Notes under the pieces: generated by a model
What the model saw: the letters and a program-made list of their open reading frames with translations, nothing else
Databases searched by the model: none
What the model was told of the DNA's origin: nothing
Part shown: piece by piece, positions 6,966-14,530 of the stretch
Layout of the letters: each line of letters begins with the position of its first letter
Numbering within the stretch: position 1 is the stretch's first letter
Position numbers and translations under genes: made by a program
Virus record (IMG/VR): IMGVR_UViG_3300043786_000382
Location: 1-32,663 of that record
Reading direction: 5' to 3' (one strand)
DNA: 32,663 bases
From: a virus

Positions 6966-7829
6966 TTATTCATCTTTCTCGTCCTTTAATAATTTCATAG
7001 GTTTAATCTTAATTGTTCCGTCTCCTGCTTCAGCACATGCTTTTTGAATAGGACAAACCTTACAAATTTTTGAATTTGAGCGATAAGGAATTTCTGGTAG
7101 TTGTTTGTCTTGCCAATTTTTGTAAACTACTTTCATCCAGTCAAATGTTTCATCTACCCAGGCACGGTATTGATCATTTACTACAACAGGTAAAGTAAGT
7201 AGTTCGTGATTGTTTTTATTTTCGTAAATCATTACACCCTTACGAATTTTCCAAACCTTCATATACATTAATAATTGCATTAAGTGAGCCATTTTAGGTT
7301 TTCTACTTAATTTTTTATGCTCAAAGTCATCGTTTCTTATTGTTTTAATTTCACCAACAAGTCTTTCACCTTTATAGTCAATCATGACATCCCCATACCC
7401 GTCAAAAGGTGGATCATCAGTTTTAACTCTAAACTCCATTGCTGGATGAGTTTGCTTGCTATATTTTCTTGGTATTGGGTCAAACTCTAAATCTTGTGCA
7501 AGTAACCCAGAAGCCTCTATTGCATCTTGTATTCTTCCATGTCCTAAAGTTCCCTGTGTCCTATTTGCTACGCCAATAGCATCTGAATTATCATAATGTA
7601 TTTGACCGTCAAACGCTAAATGCCAATATCTTGGACACTCACCTGCGCCATAAGTTAAACCAGATGCAGAAAAATTATTTTTCTTGGTAAACTTTGGTTT
7701 TGTTTTAGTAAGATAGCCAGCGTTTATAGCAGTGTCTAAGCCTTCAACAAGACTTTCATCTTCTTCGCTATTTCTGTTCTTCTTTTTGGTATCTTTAATC
7801 ATAATCTGTTTTAGTAAGTTTTTAGCCAT
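6966..7829 (-). CDS. Cas4-like / RecB-family Fe-S exonuclease
   Basis: This 287-residue PD-(D/E)XK nuclease has Asp147 in DGYGDVMID and the Glu160-x-Lys162 pair in LVGEIKT. Four cysteines are placed as in Cas4-type enzymes with a 4Fe-4S cluster: Cys65 in GECPRYW, and Cys256, Cys259 and Cys265 in CKVCPIQKAC. Such phage enzymes are thought to resect DNA ends and feed recombination. No cas1 or cas2 gene and no repeat array is present, so this is a phage recombination nuclease rather than CRISPR adaptation. The first 50 residues are charged and probably disordered. The ATG at 7829 has an AAGGGATG ribosome binding site, and an extended -10 promoter-like sequence lies just upstream. Confidence 0.88.
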   Translation of the reverse strand: MAKNLLKQIMIKDTKKKNRNSEEDESLVEGLDTAINAGYLTKTKPKFTKKNNFSASGLTYGAGECPRYWHLAFDGQIHYDNSDAIGVANRTQGTLGHGRIQDAIEASGLLAQDLEFDPIPRKYSKQTHPAMEFRVKTDDPPFDGYGDVMIDYKGERLVGEIKTIRNDDFEHKKLSRKPKMAHLMQLLMYMKVWKIRKGVMIYENKNNHELLTLPVVVNDQYRAWVDETFDWMKVVYKNWQDKQLPEIPYRSNSKICKVCPIQKACAEAGDGTIKIKPMKLLKDEKDE

Positions 7830-7851
7830 GTTTCATCCCTTGTTTATATTA

Positions 7852-7860
7852 ATTATAGCA
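7852..7860 (-). promoter_or_regulatory. Possible extended -10 promoter ahead of the Cas4-like gene
   Basis: In the 33-base gap between the unknown 104-residue gene and the Cas4-like gene the minus strand reads TGCTATAATTAATATAAACAAGGGATG. TGCTATAAT is a perfect extended -10 element (TGn plus TATAAT) and lies about 23 bases upstream of the start codon. No good -35 hexamer sits at standard spacing, which extended -10 promoters can tolerate. In AT-rich DNA such matches arise by chance, so this is a candidate only. If real, it would drive nuclease, resolvase, halogenase cassette and packaging genes. Confidence 0.3.
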
Positions 7861-7862
7861 GG

Positions 7863-8177
7863 TTAGCGCATTATGTATTTAAGCGCTGAGACCAAATCGT
7901 TTATTGCTTGTGCTGCTGTAAAGTATATATTTTTCTTTGCCCTGTCAGATTTGTCAACATTAGCCATCCAAGTGGCTTTAAAAGACATCTTTGCTGCAAT
8001 AGCCTGTAGCCTTACGATTTCAAGACTAGCAGCCTGTAGGGGAATATCTGGCTTTATGATAATCTTTGCAATCATAGTTAATGCAACGGTTAACTCTTCA
8101 TCTTGCATATAATCTGCAATTTCTGTTAAACCATTTACCATGTCAAGTGTTGTTTTCTGTGTGCCTGTTTCAGACAT
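7863..8177 (-). CDS. Unknown helical protein in the recombination module
   Basis: This 104-residue protein is predominantly helical by composition (Ala, Leu, Ile, Met and Lys, few Gly or Pro) and has no signal peptide, cysteine cluster or catalytic motif. A central segment PDIPLQAASLEIVRLQAIAA and a C-terminal segment ending LVSALKYIMR look like amphipathic helices. The ATG at 8177 has GAGGA five bases upstream and overlaps the PD-(D/E)XK gene by eight bases. Its position between two nucleases suggests a DNA-metabolism accessory protein, but nothing in the sequence proves that. No function is assigned. Confidence 0.7.
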   Translation of the reverse strand: MSETGTQKTTLDMVNGLTEIADYMQDEELTVALTMIAKIIIKPDIPLQAASLEIVRLQAIAAKMSFKATWMANVDKSDRAKKNIYFTAAQAINDLVSALKYIMR

Positions 8178-8469
8178 TATATTCCTCTTCTGTTAATTGC
8201 TCTAGCATGTTCATTTCAATTATAGCAAGTCGTACCTTTGTATTGCCTTTTCCAAGAATTACAACAATTGCTGGAGACTTATCTCTACCTGCCTGAATAG
8301 AGTCAGTAACAGCCTTTGCCCATACATCTTTATTTAATGTAAAAGATTTGCTGGCTTCTTTAAAGTCAACAACAAATCCTCTCCAAGTAGCATCACCTTT
8401 CTGTGTATTTCTACCAGAATTTTTATGTTGCTTAGCGCCTATTCTTTTTGATTCATTTTTTTCTGTCAT
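8170..8469 (-). CDS. Small PD-(D/E)XK endonuclease, resolvase-like
   Basis: The 99-residue product reads as a minimal PD-(D/E)XK nuclease: Asp26 in QKGDATW and the Asp35-Phe-Lys37 triad in FVVDFKEASKS, with a preceding NSGRNTQKGD loop typical of archaeal/phage Holliday-junction-resolvase-like proteins and a following strand AIVVILGKG. It would cut branched or specific DNA structures. The ATG at 8469 makes an ATGA overlap with the methyltransferase stop and is preferred over the upstream in-frame Met, which would extend into that gene. The exact substrate (Holliday junction, flap or host DNA) is open. Confidence 0.72.
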   Translation of the reverse strand: MTEKNESKRIGAKQHKNSGRNTQKGDATWRGFVVDFKEASKSFTLNKDVWAKAVTDSIQAGRDKSPAIVVILGKGNTKVRLAIIEMNMLEQLTEEEYNV

Positions 8470-9044
8470 TTTTTTATCCATGCCCAAACATCATCATAAA
8501 CACTTATAATAATATCTTGATCTACATTTTTTTTAAAATTTAAAATTGCATCTTGTAAAATATTCCAACAGTGGCCAGAAATAATTCCATCTGTTTTTAT
8601 TTTTTTATACCAATTACTAATATCTTTATGTGTTATTTCTAAACTTTGTGTTGCATCATAAAAAAGTAAATCTATGGATTCTTTATCAAACATTGATAAG
8701 GCTAGGTCAGATTTTAAATTTATTAACTCTATTTTTTCTTGAAATCCACTAAATTTAATATTATGTTTTGCAAGAATTTTTAAATTATCAACTTCTTTTT
8801 TACCAAAATGATCATTATTTTCTACCCATGTTGTAGTATAAGGTATATACGGATCTACTGTATATATTTTTTTAATATTGGGGCAGTGCTGAGCAAGCAT
8901 ACATACTGTTGTACCAGCACCAGTCCCTACTTCTACAATAGTAGAATTTTTAGGTAAATATAAATTAATTAAATGAATTAAACTTTGTCCATAAATATTT
9001 TTATCTACAAAATTGTAAAATCCTGTATCAATTTCATTATTCAT
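8466..9044 (-). CDS. Class I SAM-dependent methyltransferase (Methyltransf_24-like)
   Basis: The 192-residue protein has SAM-binding motif I at residues 37-45 (VEVGTGAGT), a second strand ending in acidic YTVDPY, and a third strand DLLFYDAT, in the layout of the small Methyltransf_24 group often found near sugar or surface-polymer genes. The ATG at 9044 follows the zinc-ribbon stop by one base and has AAGAGA nine bases upstream. Longer in-frame starts would overlap that gene extensively. It is not similar by eye to the other methyltransferase at 3193-3855. It is markedly AT-rich and interrupts a run of DNA-metabolism genes, which points to a recently acquired accessory gene. Substrate unknown. 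Confidence 0.78.
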   Translation of the reverse strand: MNNEIDTGFYNFVDKNIYGQSLIHLINLYLPKNSTIVEVGTGAGTTVCMLAQHCPNIKKIYTVDPYIPYTTTWVENNDHFGKKEVDNLKILAKHNIKFSGFQEKIELINLKSDLALSMFDKESIDLLFYDATQSLEITHKDISNWYKKIKTDGIISGHCWNILQDAILNFKKNVDQDIIISVYDDVWAWIKK

Positions 9045-9045
9045 T

Positions 9046-9243
9046 TTAAATAATCTCTTTTCTTTGTTTTCGCTCATAATCTTTCTTTGTTGGAGGCAGT
9101 AGATTAACTTTTGAGATATGTTTTTGTGTACACATCCATGTTGCATTTCCAGTTTCTGGCCAATACCTTAAAGATGTTACAACTTCTTGGCAAGTTTTGC
9201 ATGGCCATTTTCCAGGATATACAGTAAAATTTTGCTCAGGCAT
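9046..9243 (-). CDS. Small zinc-ribbon-like protein
   Basis: This 65-residue protein contains CKTC at about residues 15-18 and a further Cys (WMC) near residue 37, followed by a His (QKH). Together these could bind one zinc ion. The sequence between them (YWPETGNATWMC) looks like a beta hairpin. The C-terminus is strongly basic and acidic (TKKDYERKQRKE). The ATG at 9243 overlaps the recA-like stop by eight bases. A TTG one codon earlier is possible. It may be a nucleic-acid-binding partner in the recombination operon. Function unknown. Confidence 0.65.
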   Translation of the reverse strand: MPEQNFTVYPGKWPCKTCQEVVTSLRYWPETGNATWMCTQKHISKVNLLPPTKKDYERKQRKEII

Positions 9244-10249
9244 CAATTATTTTTTTCTTAAGTTGTTCCTGTAAATCTAGGTCTTCTTTAACACGAGCAA
9301 TAAAACCATCACGACCCTGCACCTTTGTACCGTCGTCTAACTGATACCATGCACCAGTTCTATTAACCAGTCCCACTGATTCTGCGGTATCAACTAAATC
9401 TCCTATTGCATCAATACCAATATTGTCACCTCTAAAATAAAAATCATACTCACCAGATTGAAACCCTGGAGAGGTTTTAGAGAATTGGAGTTCCCAACGA
9501 ATTTTTCTACCAATTTTTTCTTCAATTAGTTTATCTCCCACCTTAATCTTTCCTTTAATTGCTTGATTTTCTGACTCAGAAGAAAACAACTTAATAACAC
9601 AAGATGAGTAAAACTTAGTAGCCTGACCACCAGAAGGCTGCTGACTTGTGTACATTGCATTAATATTATTTCTTGATTGTGAAATAAGAACAAGCAGTGT
9701 TGGTTTTACTTTGTTGTTAGCATAATTAAGCATTTTCCAAGCATTGCTAAAGTCTCTAGACTCTGCACCAATTTGTTTTGTATTTTCAAGTGCCTTCATT
9801 TCGTCTGAATCTTTTTCAAAATATATTGCAGGAAGCATTGATGTAATTGAATCAATAACAATAAGATCAACTCCAGCATTTATAAGTCCAACACCAACAT
9901 CTACCATGTCGCTAATAGTACGTGCTTGAGAATAAATTAATTTCGTTGGATCTACCCCCATTTGTTTAGCCCAGTCTTCTGAATATGACATTTCAGAATC
10001 AATCCATGCACAAACCTTGCCTTCTGCTTGCGCTAAAGCAATCATTTGTAAACACATAGATGACTTAGCCGATGATTTACTTCCCCATACAAGTACTTGT
10101 CTACCGTATGGCAGTCCACCGCCTAGTGCACGGTTTAATCCAAAACTTGGAGTTGGCTGATACTCAAAGTTAATTCCTTCTCCTGTACCAAGACGTTTTC
10201 TAATTCTTGGGTCTAACTGTGATAGTACATCTTGTATATTAACTGACAT
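9236..10249 (-). CDS. recA: RecA-like recombinase with a non-canonical P-loop
   Basis: This 337-residue RecA/UvsX-type ATPase should form filaments on single-stranded DNA and pair homologous strands. The Walker A is at residues 56-63 and reads GSKSSAKS, so Ala61 replaces the usual Gly just before the catalytic Lys62. The Walker B strand VDLIVIDSITS lies near residues 125-135. The loop region QSRNNINAMYTSQQPSGGQATKF corresponds to the conserved MAW/L2 area. The C-terminal domain is short. The ATG at 10249 overlaps the polymerase stop by 11 bases, which ties recombination to replication. The family call is firm; whether hydrolysis is altered by the Ala is unknown. Confidence 0.92.
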   Translation of the reverse strand: MSVNIQDVLSQLDPRIRKRLGTGEGINFEYQPTPSFGLNRALGGGLPYGRQVLVWGSKSSAKSSMCLQMIALAQAEGKVCAWIDSEMSYSEDWAKQMGVDPTKLIYSQARTISDMVDVGVGLINAGVDLIVIDSITSMLPAIYFEKDSDEMKALENTKQIGAESRDFSNAWKMLNYANNKVKPTLLVLISQSRNNINAMYTSQQPSGGQATKFYSSCVIKLFSSESENQAIKGKIKVGDKLIEEKIGRKIRWELQFSKTSPGFQSGEYDFYFRGDNIGIDAIGDLVDTAESVGLVNRTGAWYQLDDGTKVQGRDGFIARVKEDLDLQEQLKKKIIDA

Positions 10250-13200
10250 TTACATCCTCCATAATTACCGTGCCATCTTTGGTTTTACCAAAACTAAATT
10301 TATACGACTTGCCTTCTTCAATGTGCATGTATGCTTTTGGAAATGCAGTAGGAAATACTGTCACGGAGTGCAAATCTCTTGAAGTATCTGCCAAGGTTAA
10401 AGAAGCCATTTTCTTTCCAGCCTTCGTTATTCTTGATTTAAATGAAACAACGAACATTTCATCCTCTGTATAAGGCAATTGCTTATAACCCAAAAACTTA
10501 ACAAGTGCATTTGTTGATCCTTTTATTTCATCAACAGGAATTGCAGAAACAATCCTGTTATCATTAGCAAGAACCAAGTAAGTACGACCCGTTTCAATAG
10601 TTGTTGACTCTTCATCAAATATGCCAACACTACCAGTTTTGTCCAGAATTTCAACTCGTGACCAACCCTTTCCTCGTTTAATTGCTTTAACCATACCCAT
10701 TAAAATAAAAGATCCCTTTTCTTCAAAATCTTCAATTGATTGAATAAATGCATAATAGTGAGATGGAATAGAAATATTAAACTCTGGAAGATTTAAATAT
10801 TCGTAAAGATTTTCTTTAATATCTTCATCATTACGTGGATTATCAGAGAATGTTGCAGCACCAGTTAACCTTAGTGCATTTAAGGCTCTACTGTTTACTC
10901 CATTACCTTTTGTAAACGTAAACTCCTCAAGTTGTTTATAACTATTAAATGGTCTTGCATCAATATATTTTTGTGCAATGTTATTTGAAATAAACTTAAT
11001 ACCAGTTAATCCAAAACGAATTCCCTTGCCCTCAATTTTAAAATCTAAATCTGAATCATTAATATGTGGCAATTTAACTGATATACCCATACGCTTTGCT
11101 TCAATTAGATACTCTGTTCTACCATCTTTATCTTTTTCATTTTTGAGAAGGGCAAACATAAATTCAAGAGGATAGTAATACTTTAACCACGCCGTCCAAT
11201 ACGAGAGAGTAGAGTAAGCAACTGCGTGGCTCTTGTTAAACGAGTATCCCGCATGCTCTTCAAAGTCGTGCCAAAGTTCCAAGGCTTTATTAGGAGATAT
11301 GTACTTACTCGCCCCAGCAACAAACCTATCTTGAAATATATTGAACTCTTTTGCATCTTTTTTCTTTCCAATAATCTTACGAACCTTGTCAGCCTCTGCC
11401 ATTGTCATTCCACCAAGATAAACACAAGCCTGCATAACCTGCTCTTGATATAGGATACACCCATATGTATCATCTGTGAACTCTTTCATAATTTGGTGGG
11501 TATAGGAAACATTTTGCTTACCATGCTTACGAGCAATATAGTCTTTACCAATAGTATTCATAGCACCTGGACGAACTAAAGCATTTGATGCTGCTAACTC
11601 ATTAAAGTTTTTTACTCCCATTTTTATTAAAAGGTTTGTGTATGGAGTTGCTTCACACTGAAATACACCTTTTGTGTGTCCGTCTGAAAGCATTTCATAT
11701 ACCTTTGGATCTGCCATGTCAATAGATAAAAGGTCAATATCTTTATAATGATTTGTTTTAATCATATCAATACAGTCTTTAACTACACTTAAAGTTTTAA
11801 GACCTAATGCGTCAATTTTAATAAGACCAATTTTTTCAGCCTCTTCCATATCAACACCAACCACAGGAATGCGATCATCGGATCCAGGAGAAGAGCGAGT
11901 CTCCAATGGCGCATACCTAAATATTGGATTCTTACTAGTAACCACACCAGCAGCATGAATGCCAGTACCTCTAATACGACCACGTAACTGTTCTCCATAA
12001 ATCTCTACCTCTGGATATTTTTCTCTAAACGATAGTGTAGTTTTAGATGTGCAATATTCATCCCAAGTATCAACAAGTTTTAAAACCTTGTTAACATCTG
12101 TAAGTGGAATATCTAAGACTCTTGCAACATCTCGCACAACACCCTTATCTTTAAATTGAAGGAATGTTGCAATAGATGCGACGTGCCTATACTGTCTAAC
12201 TAGATAATCTTTTACTTCATCACGACGAGTATCTTGAATATCTGTATCAATATCAGGGAAGTCATTGCGTTCTGGATTAATAAAACGGAAAAACAAAAGT
12301 CCATGTTCTATTGGATCAATATCAGTAATTCCTAGAAGATAACAAACCAAAGAGCCAGCAGAAGATCCACGTCCTGGACCAACTAATATTCCTTCTTTCT
12401 TTGCCCAAGAAATCATATTTTGAACTACTAAGAAATATGGTGCAAACTTTTTATCTTTAATAATAAATAACTCTTCATCAAGCCTTTGTTCGTAAATGTC
12501 ATTACCAAGCCAGTTAGAGTTTAATCTTTTTTCTTCTAGAGCAGCAAAGGCTAGGTTTGCTAATTCTTGGTCTGGATTTTTATACTGGACTGGAAGTAAA
12601 TCAAGACCATCTTTAATGTCATAGTCTTCTACTGTCTCTGCTAGCAATAGTGTGTTTGAGTATATATCTTCTCTGTCAATACCCTGTTTTTCCATTGCTG
12701 CTTTAATTTCTTCATAAGAAAGTAAGTGAATGTCAAATTTGTTAAATGTTATCTGACGATCTTCTCCATAAAGATAGTCAAGGCGTTCCATCATAGAATC
12801 AATTTTTTTAGATTTTGCGTATGTGGTATCTTTTTGTACCTTAGCGTGAGTATTCATTAAAAGTTTAAACTCTTGAATATGCTTTTGTGATTCATCAGAG
12901 TGATGACAATCTGGCGTAACTACGACTCTAATATTAAACTCATCGGCAAGATCAATAAGGTATTTATTTATTTCTGGTGTGTTATGTGGCATAACCTCAA
13001 TGTAGTAGTCGCTACCAAAGTTATCTTTAAACCACCCAATGTGTTTTTTAGCAAGTGCAAATTCCTGATCTTCTAATGCTTTAACGATAACGCTGCTAGG
13101 ACAAGCAGACGTTACGATTATTCCTTCTTTATATTTTTGAAGAATTTCAAAATCAAACCTTGGCTTTTTAAAAAATCCATCTGTCCATGCTATTTCACTA

Positions 13201-13526
13201 ATCTTGTTAAGATTTTCTAAACCTTTTTGGTTCTTGGCTAGAAGGATAATATGATTATAAACAAGATCTTGTTGACCTGTTCTTTCAGACTTATCTCTTT
13301 TATCTGATATGTCTGCACACATATATCCTTCTAGACCAAGTATTGGCTTAATACCCTTTTCTTTTGCAGAACGGTAAAACTCTCTGTGACCAGAAAGTGA
13401 ACCGTGATCTGTAATTGCAAGAGCGTTCATACCCAACTTGCTAGCACGGTCTACATACTCTTGTGGAGTTGCTATGCCGTCAAATAGGGAGTAGTGAGTA
13501 TGAACATGTAAGCCTACGTAATTCAT
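10239..13526 (-). CDS. dnaE: DNA polymerase III alpha subunit (DnaE-type) with apparently intact PHP domain
   Basis: This 1095-residue family C replicative polymerase is slightly shorter than cellular DnaE. The N-terminal PHP domain keeps the metal-ligand pattern: His7, His9, Asp16, His41 (TDHGS), Glu66, His92, Cys142, Asp206 and His208. The palm has GRGSSAGSLV at 385-394 and catalytic aspartates Asp425 and Asp427 in FPDIDTD, with the third Asp572 in IKIDALG. An HhH-containing middle region and a C-terminal OB domain (FILMGMVKAIKRGKGW) follow. It copies the phage genome. Because the PHP site looks complete, it may proofread by itself. No DnaQ-like gene is in the window. The ATG at 13526 follows the single-strand-binding-like gene by one base. 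Confidence 0.96.
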   Translation of the reverse strand: MNYVGLHVHTHYSLFDGIATPQEYVDRASKLGMNALAITDHGSLSGHREFYRSAKEKGIKPILGLEGYMCADISDKRDKSERTGQQDLVYNHIILLAKNQKGLENLNKISEIAWTDGFFKKPRFDFEILQKYKEGIIVTSACPSSVIVKALEDQEFALAKKHIGWFKDNFGSDYYIEVMPHNTPEINKYLIDLADEFNIRVVVTPDCHHSDESQKHIQEFKLLMNTHAKVQKDTTYAKSKKIDSMMERLDYLYGEDRQITFNKFDIHLLSYEEIKAAMEKQGIDREDIYSNTLLLAETVEDYDIKDGLDLLPVQYKNPDQELANLAFAALEEKRLNSNWLGNDIYEQRLDEELFIIKDKKFAPYFLVVQNMISWAKKEGILVGPGRGSSAGSLVCYLLGITDIDPIEHGLLFFRFINPERNDFPDIDTDIQDTRRDEVKDYLVRQYRHVASIATFLQFKDKGVVRDVARVLDIPLTDVNKVLKLVDTWDEYCTSKTTLSFREKYPEVEIYGEQLRGRIRGTGIHAAGVVTSKNPIFRYAPLETRSSPGSDDRIPVVGVDMEEAEKIGLIKIDALGLKTLSVVKDCIDMIKTNHYKDIDLLSIDMADPKVYEMLSDGHTKGVFQCEATPYTNLLIKMGVKNFNELAASNALVRPGAMNTIGKDYIARKHGKQNVSYTHQIMKEFTDDTYGCILYQEQVMQACVYLGGMTMAEADKVRKIIGKKKDAKEFNIFQDRFVAGASKYISPNKALELWHDFEEHAGYSFNKSHAVAYSTLSYWTAWLKYYYPLEFMFALLKNEKDKDGRTEYLIEAKRMGISVKLPHINDSDLDFKIEGKGIRFGLTGIKFISNNIAQKYIDARPFNSYKQLEEFTFTKGNGVNSRALNALRLTGAATFSDNPRNDEDIKENLYEYLNLPEFNISIPSHYYAFIQSIEDFEEKGSFILMGMVKAIKRGKGWSRVEILDKTGSVGIFDEESTTIETGRTYLVLANDNRIVSAIPVDEIKGSTNALVKFLGYKQLPYTEDEMFVVSFKSRITKAGKKMASLTLADTSRDLHSVTVFPTAFPKAYMHIEEGKSYKFSFGKTKDGTVIMEDVNVS

Positions 13527-13527
13527 A

Positions 13528-14184
13528 TTACCAATCTGTGTTGGTTGATGAAGTTACGGATGGAGTGTCAAACCCCAAATAGAATGCTTCTTGTTCAGCA
13601 TAAGGAATTTTCTTTAATGCTAACTCAAGAGCATATGGCTTTTGTGTTGTCCAGTCAAAAGGCTCTTTGTCTGGTGCAGATGGAATAAGTGTGTAACTTG
13701 TTTCAGTTCCCTGACCATTACGCTTCACTTTCCATGTAAGATTTGAAATACTGCCCGTTTCCAGTGCGTATTCACGAATAGTATTAAATGCAGATTGCTT
13801 GCTTACGCCCATTGACCAAATAGCCACATATGGCTCTTCAATTCCATCATCTACAAGTACGTTGCAATAAAAACGAAGACGTGCTCTCCAGCCAGCCTTT
13901 GGATCCTTGCGATGCATTTCTTCAGCCCAGTCACGGCCTTCTGATTCCATGGTATCTACAGCCTTGCGCTTGTAGTCTTTTGGATTTGTGTGTTCTTTAA
14001 CAACAAGTGCTAAACCACGTTCTGCGTTATAATTTGCAGAGTCTTCGTCAAGTTCTTCAACGAATCTAATTTTTGCGGATTGTCCATCGGCAAGTTTTAA
14101 CCATCTTACCTTTGGAGAGTTTTCATCATACTTTGGCTTGTCAACTAGGGCATTAATGTTCTTTAGTCCCTTTACAATAGTCAT
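13528..14184 (-). CDS. Single-stranded-DNA-binding-like protein
   Basis: The 218-residue product (ATG at 14184 with AAGGAG about eight bases upstream) is probably the phage ssDNA-binding protein. It has a beta-rich central region with an IRFVEEL strand, RARLRFYCNVLV and YVAIWSMG, consistent with an OB-fold like T7 gp2.5 or T4 gp32. It ends with a flexible Ser/Thr tail TPSVTSSTNTDW finishing on an aromatic residue, as SSB tails do. It directly precedes the polymerase and recA genes. A longer in-frame start at 14265 is rejected because it overlaps the membrane-protein gene and lacks a ribosome binding site. No diagnostic motif exists, so this is a context-based call. Confidence 0.7.
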   Translation of the reverse strand: MTIVKGLKNINALVDKPKYDENSPKVRWLKLADGQSAKIRFVEELDEDSANYNAERGLALVVKEHTNPKDYKRKAVDTMESEGRDWAEEMHRKDPKAGWRARLRFYCNVLVDDGIEEPYVAIWSMGVSKQSAFNTIREYALETGSISNLTWKVKRNGQGTETSYTLIPSAPDKEPFDWTTQKPYALELALKKIPYAEQEAFYLGFDTPSVTSSTNTDW

Positions 14185-14210
14185 ATTATTTTTCTCCTTG
14201 TTTTTATTTT

Positions 14211-14519
14211 TTATAGTACTAGTCCAAAATGTTTTAAAATAAATATAATAGCAAGAATGCTCCATAATATATTAAACCATATTAGAGTTGGTATAGTTTT
14301 TACTGTTGATGACCATATTAAACCCAAACTTGATATTAAAGCAAAGATATAAAACCACCATATGCTAATATCAAATAAAAGCCCTGGAATAATAATTGCG
14401 CCCTTTGCAACAAATGCAAAAAACTCAACAGTATTGGCTTTTGTCCAATACTTTTTATGACCCATTGTTTTTAAAGCAACGATCCATTCCATGCGCTTCT
14501 TTTTTGTTTTGTTTTTCAT
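14211..14519 (-). CDS. Small integral membrane protein
   Basis: The 102-residue product has a basic N-terminus (MKNKTKKKRMEW) and two or three hydrophobic membrane segments: FFAFVAKGAIIIPGLLF, ISIWWFYIFALISSLGLIW and LIWFNILWSILAIIFIL. A ribosome binding site AGAAAGAG lies five bases before the ATG at 14519. It sits between the primase and ssDNA-binding-like genes, an unusual place for a membrane protein. It could anchor replication at the membrane, exclude superinfecting phage or act as a holin. The sequence does not choose between these. Function unknown. Confidence 0.75.
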   Translation of the reverse strand: MKNKTKKKRMEWIVALKTMGHKKYWTKANTVEFFAFVAKGAIIIPGLLFDISIWWFYIFALISSLGLIWSSTVKTIPTLIWFNILWSILAIIFILKHFGLVL

Positions 14520-14530
14520 AATCACTCTTT

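Noticed and set aside
6966-7829. Cas4-like gene as a sign of a CRISPR-Cas system
   Set aside because: No cas1, cas2 or effector genes and no direct-repeat array are present; such nucleases are common in phage recombination modules.
8466-9146. Longer start for the methyltransferase at 9146
   Set aside because: It would run through half of the zinc-ribbon gene in another frame; the ATG at 9044 starts just after that stop and has a usable ribosome binding site.
13528-14265. Longer start for the ssDNA-binding-like gene at 14265
   Set aside because: It would overlap the membrane-protein gene by 55 bases without a ribosome binding site, whereas the ATG at 14184 has AAGGAG at good spacing.
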